6,038 nt of DNA from Gemmatimonadota bacterium (GTDB lineage Bacteria; Gemmatimonadota; Gemmatimonadetes; Gemmatimonadales; GWC2-71-9), in NCBI GenBank assembly GCA_016880225.1, contig JAEHDT010000170.1:1-6038 (forward strand), read 5' to 3'. The notes below the pieces were generated by a model. The model ran no database searches. It worked only from the letters and a program-made list of their open reading frames with translations, and was not told where the DNA came from. This document shows positions 1 to 5,598 of the stretch, piece by piece. Numbering within the stretch: position 1 is the first letter of the stretch; every line of letters begins with the position of its first letter. The translations under genes and the position numbers were made by a program.

Positions 1-239
1 GCCGCGGCGCGGAGCGCCGCGAGCTCGTCGGCCCCCGACGTGTCGGGCCGGCCGGCGGGGGCCGCGACCGCCCCGTGGGCCAGCTGGGCCCGCAGACTGT
101 CGAGCCGGAGCTTGAGGACGCGCACCTCCGCCGCGAGCGAGTCCACGCGGCGCTGGTCCGCGGGTTGCTGCGCCGACGCCCGCGTGGTCCCGAGCAGCAG
201 GGCGAGCGCGGCAATCCCTGCAAGGCGATGTCGAGTCAT
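1..239 (-). CDS. Secreted coiled-coil protein, N-terminal part (cut by left edge)
   Basis: This frame is open from an ATG at 239-237 to the window edge, giving 79 complete codons. The protein starts MTRHRLAGIAALALLLG and continues to a likely signal peptidase I site, ASA before QQ, at about residue 23. A heptad-like stretch follows (RVDSLAAEVRVLKLRLDSLR, about residues 31-50), which predicts a short coiled coil. After it comes an Ala/Pro/Gly linker and another helical stretch. GGGAG at 254-250 lies 10 nt before the ATG and is an acceptable ribosome binding site. A signal peptide plus a short N-terminal coiled coil is common in outer-membrane porin-like or trimeric envelope proteins, but the part that would decide the family lies outside the window. 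The gene follows the small CxxCH protein by about 93 bp on the same strand, so it may belong to the same operon or have its own promoter. The call as a real secreted protein is fairly sure; its function is unknown. Confidence 0.78.
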   Translation of the reverse strand, partial: MTRHRLAGIAALALLLGTTRASAQQPADQRRVDSLAAEVRVLKLRLDSLRAQLAHGAVAAPAGRPDTSGADELAALRAA

Positions 240-302
240 GCTGAAGGATCTCCCGTTCCGTTGTGACGAGCGCATCCCGCGGCTGGGCGGGCGCGCGCGG
301 TC

Positions 303-326
303 GGCGGGCCGGCACGGCCGGCCGCC
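303..326 (-). terminator. GC-rich hairpin after the small secreted gene (possible terminator or mRNA structure)
   Basis: The arms GGCCGGC (307-313) and GCCGGCC (317-323) pair perfectly around a 3-nt loop. They extend by three more pairs (303-305 with 324-326) past one bulged G at 306. The hairpin begins about 7 nt after the TAG stop of the small CxxCH gene in the direction of minus-strand transcription. There is no T tract after it, so it is not a textbook intrinsic terminator. It could instead pause polymerase, protect the 3' end of the transcript, or be a chance product of the base composition. The rest of the gap (240-302) holds only the ribosome binding site of the next gene; I see no convincing promoter there. 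Confidence 0.3.
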
Positions 327-332
327 GTCCTG

Positions 333-686
333 CTAGGAACGGGCGGTGGGCGGCGCTCGGGGTGGGGCGGTGCGGTACTCGGAGCGTCGGTGGGGCGCCA
401 CGGTGCCGTCGCGCGGCGGGCGCTCGACCGCGGGGACGCCCGCCGGGCGCGTGCATGCCTGCGGCGAGGTGACCTGAGAGCCGGCGTAGTGGCACAGCGC
501 GCAGCGCAGGCTGTCGTGCAACGCGAGACACCCCGCCCCGTGCTGTGCTTCGATGTGCGCGGGGGCGGTGAGCCGCTCCGACGCGTGCGCCAGCGGCACG
601 GCGCCGCCGAGAAGCCCCTGCAGCACCAGCAGCAGCGCCGCAAGGCGGCGGGTCCAGCGCGTGTGGGTCGGCGTCCGTGCGATCAC
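333..686 (-). CDS. Small secreted His/Cys protein with one CxxCH motif, function unknown
   Basis: This 117-residue protein starts at a GTG. Residues 10-30 are a basic-then-hydrophobic signal peptide (RWTRRLAALLLVLQGLLGG), with a likely cleavage after AHA at residue 35. The mature part carries His44, His49, Cys53, His57, Cys62, Cys65, His66 and Cys78 in about 35 residues. CALCH at 62-66 fits the c-type heme attachment motif CxxCH, but the spread of other His and Cys residues also suits a zinc or copper site. The C-terminal 35 residues are rich in Pro and Arg and look disordered. The GTG start overlaps the nfo stop codon (GTGA), so translation is probably coupled to nfo; the sequence before it (TAGG, 6 nt away) is only a weak Shine-Dalgarno. 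I do not recognise a named family. Secretion is well supported; heme or metal binding is inference. Confidence 0.72.
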   Translation of the reverse strand: MIARTPTHTRWTRRLAALLLVLQGLLGGAVPLAHASERLTAPAHIEAQHGAGCLALHDSLRCALCHYAGSQVTSPQACTRPAGVPAVERPPRDGTVAPHRRSEYRTAPPRAPPTARS

Positions 687-1594
687 GCCCTGCCTACGGT
701 TGAGAGAAGCGAGCTGTTGGAGCGGCCGCCGCGTGCGTAGGCACGCAGCCGTCGCAGCATACGCCGGTCGTGGCGCACTGCATCGTCGCCCTTCGGCGTC
801 TCGATAATCTTAATCACCGCGGCGAGCCGCGGGTCCCGCATGATGCGCCGGAACGGCTCGGGGCCGATCGTCCCTTCGCCGATCCACTGGTGGCGGTCCA
901 GGTGCGAGCCAGCGGCCCCCTTCGAGTCGTTCAGGTGCAGGCACTTGAGGAGTGGGAGCCCGACTTGCCGGTCGAACCGCTCCCACACCGCCTCAAGCCC
1001 TGCGGCTACATCGTACCCCGCGGCGTGCAGATGAGCCGTGTCGAGGCAGAACGCCACCCGGGCCCGGTGGGAGGCCGGCATCGCGTCCCGCAGCGCCCCC
1101 AGCTCCTCGAAGCTGCTCCCGAGGGCGGTGCCCGCGCCGGCCGTTCCCTCGATCAGCACGCCGACGTCCCCCGGAACGCGCGTCAGGCACTCGGCGTAGG
1201 CGCGGGCGTTGCGCTCGAGCCCGGCGATCCGGTCGTCGATGTAATTCCCCGGATGGGACACGACCCAGGGGATCCCGAGCGCGCGACAGCGCTCCAGCTC
1301 GCCCACGAACGCCCCAATGCTCCTCGCGCGCAACGCCTCGTCGGGCGAGGCGAGGTTGATGAGATAGCTGTCGTGCGAAACGACGGCCCGGAGGCCGCTC
1401 GCCCGGACGCCCGAGCGAAACGCGGCGACCGCCCCAGCCTCCAGCACCGGCTCGCGCCACTGACTCGGCGTCTTCGTGAAGACCTGAATCGCCGTCGCGC
1501 CGATCGCGACGCCGCGGGCAGGCCCGAGCGCCACGCCGCCCTGGGTCGAGACGTGGGCACCGAGGAGCGGTCCCTCCGCGGAGGCCCGCCTCAG
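683..1594 (-). CDS. nfo: Endonuclease IV (AP endonuclease), probable CTG start
   Basis: Endonuclease IV cuts DNA 5' to abasic sites in base excision repair, using a three-zinc centre in a TIM barrel. All nine metal ligands of the family can be matched. In the 303-residue product they are His74 (SHDSYLINL), His114 (SHPGNY), Glu149 (LIEGTAG), Asp185 and His188 (LDTAH), His220 (LHLNDSK), Asp233 and His235 (LDRH), and Glu265 (IIETPKG). The first conventional start, a GTG at 1534, would remove LLGAHVSTQGG, the first barrel strand conserved in the family. No ATG, GTG or TTG lies between it and the overlap with pcm. A CTG at 1594-1592 is in frame, overlaps the pcm stop as CTGA, and follows GAGGAG by 8 nt, so I use it. 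It adds 20 residues (MRRASAEGPLLGAHVSTQGG). The stop overlaps the next gene's GTG. The function is very likely; the start is inferred, and a sequencing error that hides a normal start is the main alternative. Confidence 0.93.
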   Translation of the reverse strand: MRRASAEGPLLGAHVSTQGGVALGPARGVAIGATAIQVFTKTPSQWREPVLEAGAVAAFRSGVRASGLRAVVSHDSYLINLASPDEALRARSIGAFVGELERCRALGIPWVVSHPGNYIDDRIAGLERNARAYAECLTRVPGDVGVLIEGTAGAGTALGSSFEELGALRDAMPASHRARVAFCLDTAHLHAAGYDVAAGLEAVWERFDRQVGLPLLKCLHLNDSKGAAGSHLDRHQWIGEGTIGPEPFRRIMRDPRLAAVIKIIETPKGDDAVRHDRRMLRRLRAYARGGRSNSSLLSTVGRA

Positions 1595-2262
1595 GTCCAG
1601 GGCTCCTCGGTGAATGCGAGCCGGGAGATGAGGGGCACGAAGCGCACGCCGCCGGCGCGCCGCTCGCGCAGGCCCGTTGGGCCCCGCTCCACAATGACCA
1701 GCTCCTGCGACGCGAGGTCACCGACCGGGATCACGAGGCGCCCGCCCGGCGCCAGCTGGTCGGTGAGCGGCGGCGGCACGCACGGCACCGCGGCGGTCAC
1801 GATCACCCCCTGGAACGGCGCCCGCTCGGGCCAGCCGCCCGCGCCGTCGCCCAACCGGGTTTCGATGTTGTCGAGGCCGAGCCGGCGGAACCGCTCCTCG
1901 GCTTCGACCAGGAGGTCGGGCAGCCGCTCCACCGTGTACACGCGGAGCCCGAGGTGCGCGAGGATCGCGGTCTGATAGCCCGAGCCCGTCCCGATCTCGA
2001 GCACGCGATCGCCGCGCCGCAGCGACAGCGCGGCCGTCATCAGCGCCACGATCAACGGCTGGGAAATCGTCTGGCCGTTGCCGATCGGCAGCGGCGCGTC
2101 GTCGTAGGCCTGGCGCTCGAGGCGCGGCGGGAGGAACCACTCGCGCGGCAGCCACGCCATCGCGGCGAGCACGCGGCGGTCGCGGATGCCGCGGTTCACG
2201 AGCTGGCCCGTCACCATGCAGCGCCGCTGGCGGCGCGTGTCCGGCGCCGGTTGCCGTCCCAT
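1591..2262 (-). CDS. pcm: Protein-L-isoaspartate O-methyltransferase
   Basis: This enzyme methylates L-isoaspartyl residues in aged proteins using S-adenosylmethionine, the first step of returning them to L-aspartyl. The 223-residue product has the family layout. Its N-terminal helix reads MVTGQLVNRGIRD (about 16-28), followed by FLPP, the substrate-side GNGQTISQP (61-69), SAM-binding motif I LEIGTGSGY (88-96), the acidic end of strand 2 YTVER (109-113), the core motif VIVTAAVP with QLAPGGRLVIPVG (to 181), and the terminal VRFVPL (206-211). The length is normal for bacterial Pcm. The frame is open further upstream to 2328, but that part would run across the start of the divergent gene. I chose the ATG at 2262; an ATG at 2217 (MVTGQL) is the alternative. 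No Shine-Dalgarno precedes either start. A TATAGT box ends 7 nt before the 2262 ATG, which would suit a leaderless mRNA. The gene heads the pcm-nfo-small protein operon. Confidence 0.93.
   Translation of the reverse strand: MGRQPAPDTRRQRRCMVTGQLVNRGIRDRRVLAAMAWLPREWFLPPRLERQAYDDAPLPIGNGQTISQPLIVALMTAALSLRRGDRVLEIGTGSGYQTAILAHLGLRVYTVERLPDLLVEAEERFRRLGLDNIETRLGDGAGGWPERAPFQGVIVTAAVPCVPPPLTDQLAPGGRLVIPVGDLASQELVIVERGPTGLRERRAGGVRFVPLISRLAFTEEPWT
1603..1608 (-). promoter_or_regulatory. Shine-Dalgarno that supports the CTG start of nfo
   Basis: GAGGAG on the minus strand lies inside the last codons of pcm, followed by 8 nt and then CTG at 1594-1592. This is strong, well-spaced complementarity to the end of 16S rRNA, in exactly the place needed to restart translation over the CTGA stop/start overlap. 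It is too close (2 nt) to serve the other in-frame CTG at 1600-1598. Confidence 0.6.
2221..2250. repeat. Two adjacent GC palindromes at the pcm 5' end
   Basis: Positions 2221-2227 (GCGCCGC) and 2230-2236 (GCGGCGC) form a 7-bp perfect inverted repeat around TG. Four bases further on, 2241-2250 is the perfect 10-bp palindrome CCGGCGCCGG. Both lie between the two candidate pcm start codons (2262 and 2217) and upstream of the divergent gene. They would form hairpins in the pcm mRNA or could bind a symmetric regulator. In DNA this rich in G and C, chance palindromes are common, so a function is not established. Confidence 0.3.
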
Positions 2263-2265
2263 ACG

Positions 2266-3738
2266 GTGAACTATAGCTTGACACCCTCCAACCTGCGGCC
2301 AGGCCCGTTGCCGGAACATCTCCAACACCGCATCCTCCTCGTCGGCGACCCGGGCGCCCGCCCCGATGGGCTGGAGCGCTTCCTGGTGCGCGGCGGTTTC
2401 CAGGTTACGGAAGCCGCGTATCCTCCCTCCGGTCCCGAGCGGGCGGAGTCGCAGCCTCCCGATCTCGTGGTCTTTTCAGTCGCCGCGAAGCAGGCGGGCT
2501 TGGCGGACTCGGTGCGCGACCTGGCGGCCGCCGCGCGCTTCGCCGGCGCTCCGGTGGTAGTGCTGCTGGCGGATGGGGGCGCCGATGCGGTGGCGGAAGC
2601 GCTCGAGGCGGGCGCCCGCGACGCCATGGCGAGCCCTGTCCACTTCGGCGAGCTGCGCGCCCGGATCGACGCCGATCTGCGCCTGCGGCACGAGCTGCAC
2701 GAGGCGCGCGAAGCGCTGCGGACCCGCGACCTGCTGTTCGACATCTTCCAGGAAGTGTCGTCCGCCCTGCGCGCCGACGAGATCTTCCAGACGCTGGTGC
2801 GCCGGGTGGGTCATGCGTTCGGGTTGACCCATTGCTCGTTCGTGCTCACCGCGCCGGGCGAGGACAAGGGTCGCGTGGTGGCGGTGTACGAGAATCCCTC
2901 GATCCGCGACCTGCGGGTCGAGCTGGAGCGCTATCCGGAGATTCAGGAGGCGATCCGCACCGAGCGGCCCGTCCTGATCAACGACGTGCACGAGCACCCG
3001 CTGTTCGAATCGATCCGGCGGCGCTGGGCGCAGCAGCAGATCGAGGTCAACGTCCAGTCGGCCGTCGCCCTGCCGGTGTTCGTCCAGGGCCGGGCCGCCG
3101 GGGTCTTCTTCCTGCGAACGGTGCAGGGGGATCCGGAGCTTCGCGCGCACGACGTCGCGTTCGCCAACACGATCGCCCAGGCGGCGGCGCGGGTCCTCGA
3201 GAACGAGGAGCGCCGTGCGGCGATCTACCGCCGGCAGATCAACGCCGGCATCACCGACGTGCTCACGGGGTGCGCGAGCCTCGACGCCCTGGACCGGCGG
3301 CTGCGCGACGAATTCGAGCGCGCCCGACGCTACTCGCTGCGCTTCGCCCTGGTGGTAATCGACGTGGACAAGCTGCGCGAGGTCAACGAGCGTCTGGGGC
3401 AGCCGGCGGGCGACCGCGTGCTCGCCGAGATCGGCGCCATGATGCAGCGCGAGATCCGGGCGCCCGACTTCGTGGCGCGCTACGGCGGCGACGAGTTCGC
3501 GCTGGTGCTGCCGGAGACGGACGCCCAGGGGGGCCGGCAGTTCGTGGAGCGGCTGCGACAGGTGCTGGCGCGCCACACCTTCCCCGACCTGGGCCGGGGC
3601 GAGGTGCCCAGCCTGTCGGCGGGTGTGGTCGGATACCCGCACAGCGAGGTGCTCCGTCCGGAGGACCTGTTCACGCAGGTCGAGGCCGCGCTCGAGCGCG
3701 GCAAGAAGAGCGAGCCGACCCGCATCGGCGTGGCGTAG
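2266..3738 (+). CDS. Diguanylate cyclase: degenerate receiver, GAF and GGDEF domains
   Basis: This cytoplasmic protein (about 490 residues) should make c-di-GMP from two GTP. Residues about 21-140 fold like a response-regulator receiver (HRILLVGD, PDLVVF, ALEAGARDAM), but the phosphorylated Asp is Ser71, the Lys of the KP motif is Ser123, and one Asp of the acidic pair is Gly27. Residues about 156-318 match a GAF sensor domain. The GGDEF domain starts at about Asp331 (DVLTG). It keeps the metal-binding Asp366 (IDVDKL), the Asn and Asp of the nucleotide site (VNERLGQPAGD), GGDEF itself at 407-411, and the inhibitory-site motif RAPD at 398-401, five residues before GGDEF. No EAL or HD-GYP domain follows. 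No ATG start exists before the receiver domain. GTG 2266 is used here; TTG 2278 and TTG 2308 are alternatives, and none has a clear ribosome binding site. The gene is transcribed away from pcm and ends 16 bp from the converging permease gene. Confidence 0.92.
   Translation: MNYSLTPSNLRPGPLPEHLQHRILLVGDPGARPDGLERFLVRGGFQVTEAAYPPSGPERAESQPPDLVVFSVAAKQAGLADSVRDLAAAARFAGAPVVVLLADGGADAVAEALEAGARDAMASPVHFGELRARIDADLRLRHELHEAREALRTRDLLFDIFQEVSSALRADEIFQTLVRRVGHAFGLTHCSFVLTAPGEDKGRVVAVYENPSIRDLRVELERYPEIQEAIRTERPVLINDVHEHPLFESIRRRWAQQQIEVNVQSAVALPVFVQGRAAGVFFLRTVQGDPELRAHDVAFANTIAQAAARVLENEERRAAIYRRQINAGITDVLTGCASLDALDRRLRDEFERARRYSLRFALVVIDVDKLREVNERLGQPAGDRVLAEIGAMMQREIRAPDFVARYGGDEFALVLPETDAQGGRQFVERLRQVLARHTFPDLGRGEVPSLSAGVVGYPHSEVLRPEDLFTQVEAALERGKKSEPTRIGVA
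2269..2277. promoter_or_regulatory. Possible shared divergent -10 box for pcm and the GGDEF gene
   Basis: The palindrome CTATAG at 2271-2276 reads as TATAGT on the minus strand (2275-2270), ending 7 nt before the pcm ATG. On the plus strand it reads as TATAGC (2272-2277), 30 nt before the TTG at 2308. It is the most AT-rich spot in an otherwise very GC-rich region. A plus-strand TTGCCG lies 15 bp upstream (2251-2256) as a weak -35; no good -35 is seen on the minus strand. The 7-nt spacing fits a leaderless pcm transcript, which would explain the missing Shine-Dalgarno. This is a prediction from sequence only. Confidence 0.4.
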
Positions 3739-3754
3739 GGCCGGGGGGGGCGCC

Positions 3755-4867
3755 TCAATCGAGCGTCTTGTGGAAGCGGCGCACCGACGCCACGATCATC
3801 ACGACGGCGAACCCGAGCAACACGGCCACCTGCGGCCACAGCGCTTCCAGTCCCACGCCCTTCAGCAGGATGCCGCGTAGCACCTTGAGGAAATGCGTGA
3901 GCGGCAGCGCCAGCCCGATCCACTGGAAGAAGAGCGGCATCGCCTGCCGCGGAAACATGAATCCCGAGAGCAGGATGTTTGGCAGCACGAAGAAGAAGGC
4001 CACCTGCATCGCCTGCTGCTGGGTGCGCACCAGCGTCGAGATGAACAGCCCGAACGAGAGACTCGCCACCACGAAGACGAGCGCGATCGCGTAGAGCAGC
4101 AAGACGTCCCCGGCGAGCGGCACGGCGAACACGAAGCGACCCAGCAGCAGCACGGCGGTCATTTGCACGAGACCAACGCCCACGTACGGCATGATCTTGC
4201 CGAGCATCAGCTCCGTCTTCGTGACGGGCGTGACGATGAGCTGCTCCAGCGTACCCCGCTCCCGCTCCCGCACGATCGCCATTGCGGTGATGAGCACCAT
4301 CGTGATCGTGAGGATCACGCCAACCAGCCCGGGCACGATGTAGTTCGGGCTGCGGAGCCCGGGGTTGTAGCGGGGCCGAACCCGCGCTTCGAGCGGCACG
4401 ACGCTGCGCCCCGCGGCGCGCGTCAGGAGTGCCAAGTTCCGGACTTCGGCCACGCCAGCGGCGGCGCCGATCGCGGCCTGCGAGGCGAGGGGGTCGGCGG
4501 CGTCCACGATCACCTGGATGCGGGCCGTCGTGCCGCGGGCCAGCCGGCGGGGGAAGTCGTAGGGGATCACGATTCCGGCCTGGGCCTCGCCGCGGTCGAT
4601 GGCGCGGTCCAGTGCCGGTCGGTCGTTCACGTGGGCCACGATGCGGAAGTTGCCGGTGTTCTGGAACGCGGCGACGATGTCCCGGCTCTCGGGCGTGCGC
4701 GATTGGTCGAGCACCACCGTGGGGAGGTTGCGCACGTCCGTCTGGATCGCGTAGCCGAACAGCAGCAGCTGCACGACGGGAAGGCCGACCATGATTCCGA
4801 GCGTGAGCCGGTCGCGCCGCATCTGGATGAATTCCTTCCGCACCATCGGCCCGAGATGCGGCATCAT
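3755..4867 (-). CDS. ABC-2 type exporter permease (YhhJ/YbhR/YbhS family)
   Basis: This 370-residue inner-membrane protein would form the transport channel for the ATPase encoded just before it. It has the family layout. A cytoplasmic N-terminus (VRKEFIQMRRDR) leads into TM1 (about 22-42). A large periplasmic domain of about 130 residues follows and ends in YNPGLRSPNYIVPGL. Five further segments come next, at about 178-198, 225-248, 254-277, 286-306 and 344-362. The loop IVRERERGTLEQLIVTPV (198-215) after TM2 is the conserved coupling region of this family. The basic C-terminus reads RRFHKTLD. Translation starts at an ATG overlapping the ATPase stop (ATGA), with AGGAG 11 nt upstream; a second ATG follows directly. 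The family exports hydrophobic compounds or drugs, but the substrate cannot be read from sequence. Related systems often carry two permease genes, and here there is only this one. Confidence 0.93.
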   Translation of the reverse strand: MMPHLGPMVRKEFIQMRRDRLTLGIMVGLPVVQLLLFGYAIQTDVRNLPTVVLDQSRTPESRDIVAAFQNTGNFRIVAHVNDRPALDRAIDRGEAQAGIVIPYDFPRRLARGTTARIQVIVDAADPLASQAAIGAAAGVAEVRNLALLTRAAGRSVVPLEARVRPRYNPGLRSPNYIVPGLVGVILTITMVLITAMAIVRERERGTLEQLIVTPVTKTELMLGKIMPYVGVGLVQMTAVLLLGRFVFAVPLAGDVLLLYAIALVFVVASLSFGLFISTLVRTQQQAMQVAFFFVLPNILLSGFMFPRQAMPLFFQWIGLALPLTHFLKVLRGILLKGVGLEALWPQVAVLLGFAVVMIVASVRRFHKTLD

Positions 4868-5598
4868 CGCTCGTCACGCTCCTGGAGGATGATGAATGCG
4901 TCTTCGAGGGTCCGCCCGCCGACGGCCGCGGCCACCTCCGCCGGCGTGCCCAGCGCGATCAGCCGACCACCGCTCATCATCGCGAGGCGCTGGCAGCGCT
5001 CCGCCTCGTCCATGTAGTGCGTGGTCACGAGCACCGTCGTTCCCTGGGCCGCGAGGTCGTGGATGGCGCGCCAGAAGCTGCGGCGCGCGGCGGGATCGAC
5101 GCCGGCCGTCGGCTCGTCCAGGAACAGAACGGTCGGCTCGTGCAGCAACGCGCAGCCCAGGGCAAGCCGCTGCTTCCAGCCGCCCGAGAGCTCGGCGGCG
5201 AGCTGCCGCAGCCGGTTGCCGACGCCGACGAACGACACTACCGCCGCCACCCGGCGGCGGCGCGCGTCTCCCTTCAGCTCGTAGATGCCGGCGTAGAAGT
5301 TGAGGTTCTCGCTGACGGTGAGGTCTTCGTACAGCCCGAACTTCTGCGACATGTAGCCGATGCGCTGGCGGATTTGCTCGGGCGCGACGGTTACGTCGAT
5401 CCCCGCGACCGTCGCCGACCCCGCCGACGGCTCGAGCAAGCCGCACAGCATGCGGATCGTGGTCGTCTTGCCTGAGCCGTTGGGACCGAGCAGCCCGAAA
5501 ACCTCGCCCTTCTCGATGCGGATCGTGAGATCCTGGACGGCGGTGAGCGCACCGAAGCGGCGCGTCAGGCCGCGCGTCTCGACGCTCGGCTGGATCAC
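4864..5598 (-). CDS. ABC exporter ATP-binding protein (YbhF-like)
   Basis: This 244-residue ATPase would power the permease that follows it. All nucleotide-binding motifs are present: Walker A GPNGSGKT (38-45), Q-loop Gln85 in YMSQKF, signature LSGGWKQ (137-143), Walker B VLFLDEP (157-163), and the H-loop His194 in TTHYMDEAE. The Trp in the signature and LDEPTAGVDP after it are typical of the YbhF/drug-export branch. There is one nucleotide-binding domain, so the working unit should be a dimer; some YbhF relatives are tandem two-domain proteins. The start is a GTG that overlaps the stop of the membrane fusion protein gene (GTGA), without a good Shine-Dalgarno, which points to coupled translation. 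The stop overlaps the permease start (ATGA). Confidence 0.95.
   Translation of the reverse strand: MIQPSVETRGLTRRFGALTAVQDLTIRIEKGEVFGLLGPNGSGKTTTIRMLCGLLEPSAGSATVAGIDVTVAPEQIRQRIGYMSQKFGLYEDLTVSENLNFYAGIYELKGDARRRRVAAVVSFVGVGNRLRQLAAELSGGWKQRLALGCALLHEPTVLFLDEPTAGVDPAARRSFWRAIHDLAAQGTTVLVTTHYMDEAERCQRLAMMSGGRLIALGTPAEVAAAVGGRTLEDAFIILQERDER

Noticed and set aside
236..643. Alternative 135-codon minus-strand frame over the small secreted gene
   Set aside because: It lacks a signal peptide and is Arg/Pro/Ser-rich, while the competing 117-residue frame has a good signal peptide, ordered His/Cys spacing and a stop/start overlap with nfo.
770..1975. Long plus-strand open frame (401 codons) across nfo and pcm
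   Set aside because: It is antisense to two clearly recognised genes, its translation is low-complexity Arg/Pro/His-rich, and it matches no domain. Long antisense frames are expected in very GC-rich DNA.
1954..2265. Upstream extension of the GGDEF-gene frame on the plus strand
   Set aside because: The frame is open back to 1954, but this part is antisense to well-conserved pcm coding sequence and reads as Arg/Ala-rich sequence without domain features. The receiver domain starts only after about 2320.
3480..4877. Long minus-strand frame (465 codons) overlapping the permease
   Set aside because: It runs in another frame of the real permease and across the GGDEF gene, and has Arg/Ala-rich content with no recognisable domain.
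3893..5017. Long plus-strand open frame (374 codons) across the permease and ATPase
   Set aside because: The translation is mostly His, Arg, Glu and Asp without hydrophobic core patterns. It is the reverse complement of transmembrane and ABC motifs that are certain on the minus strand.
5241..5260. Perfect 8-bp inverted repeat with a 4-nt loop inside the ATPase gene
   Set aside because: It lies in coding sequence for an Arg-run followed by Val-Ala-Ala-Val, where GC-rich codons create the symmetry, and there is no T tract or gene boundary to suggest termination.
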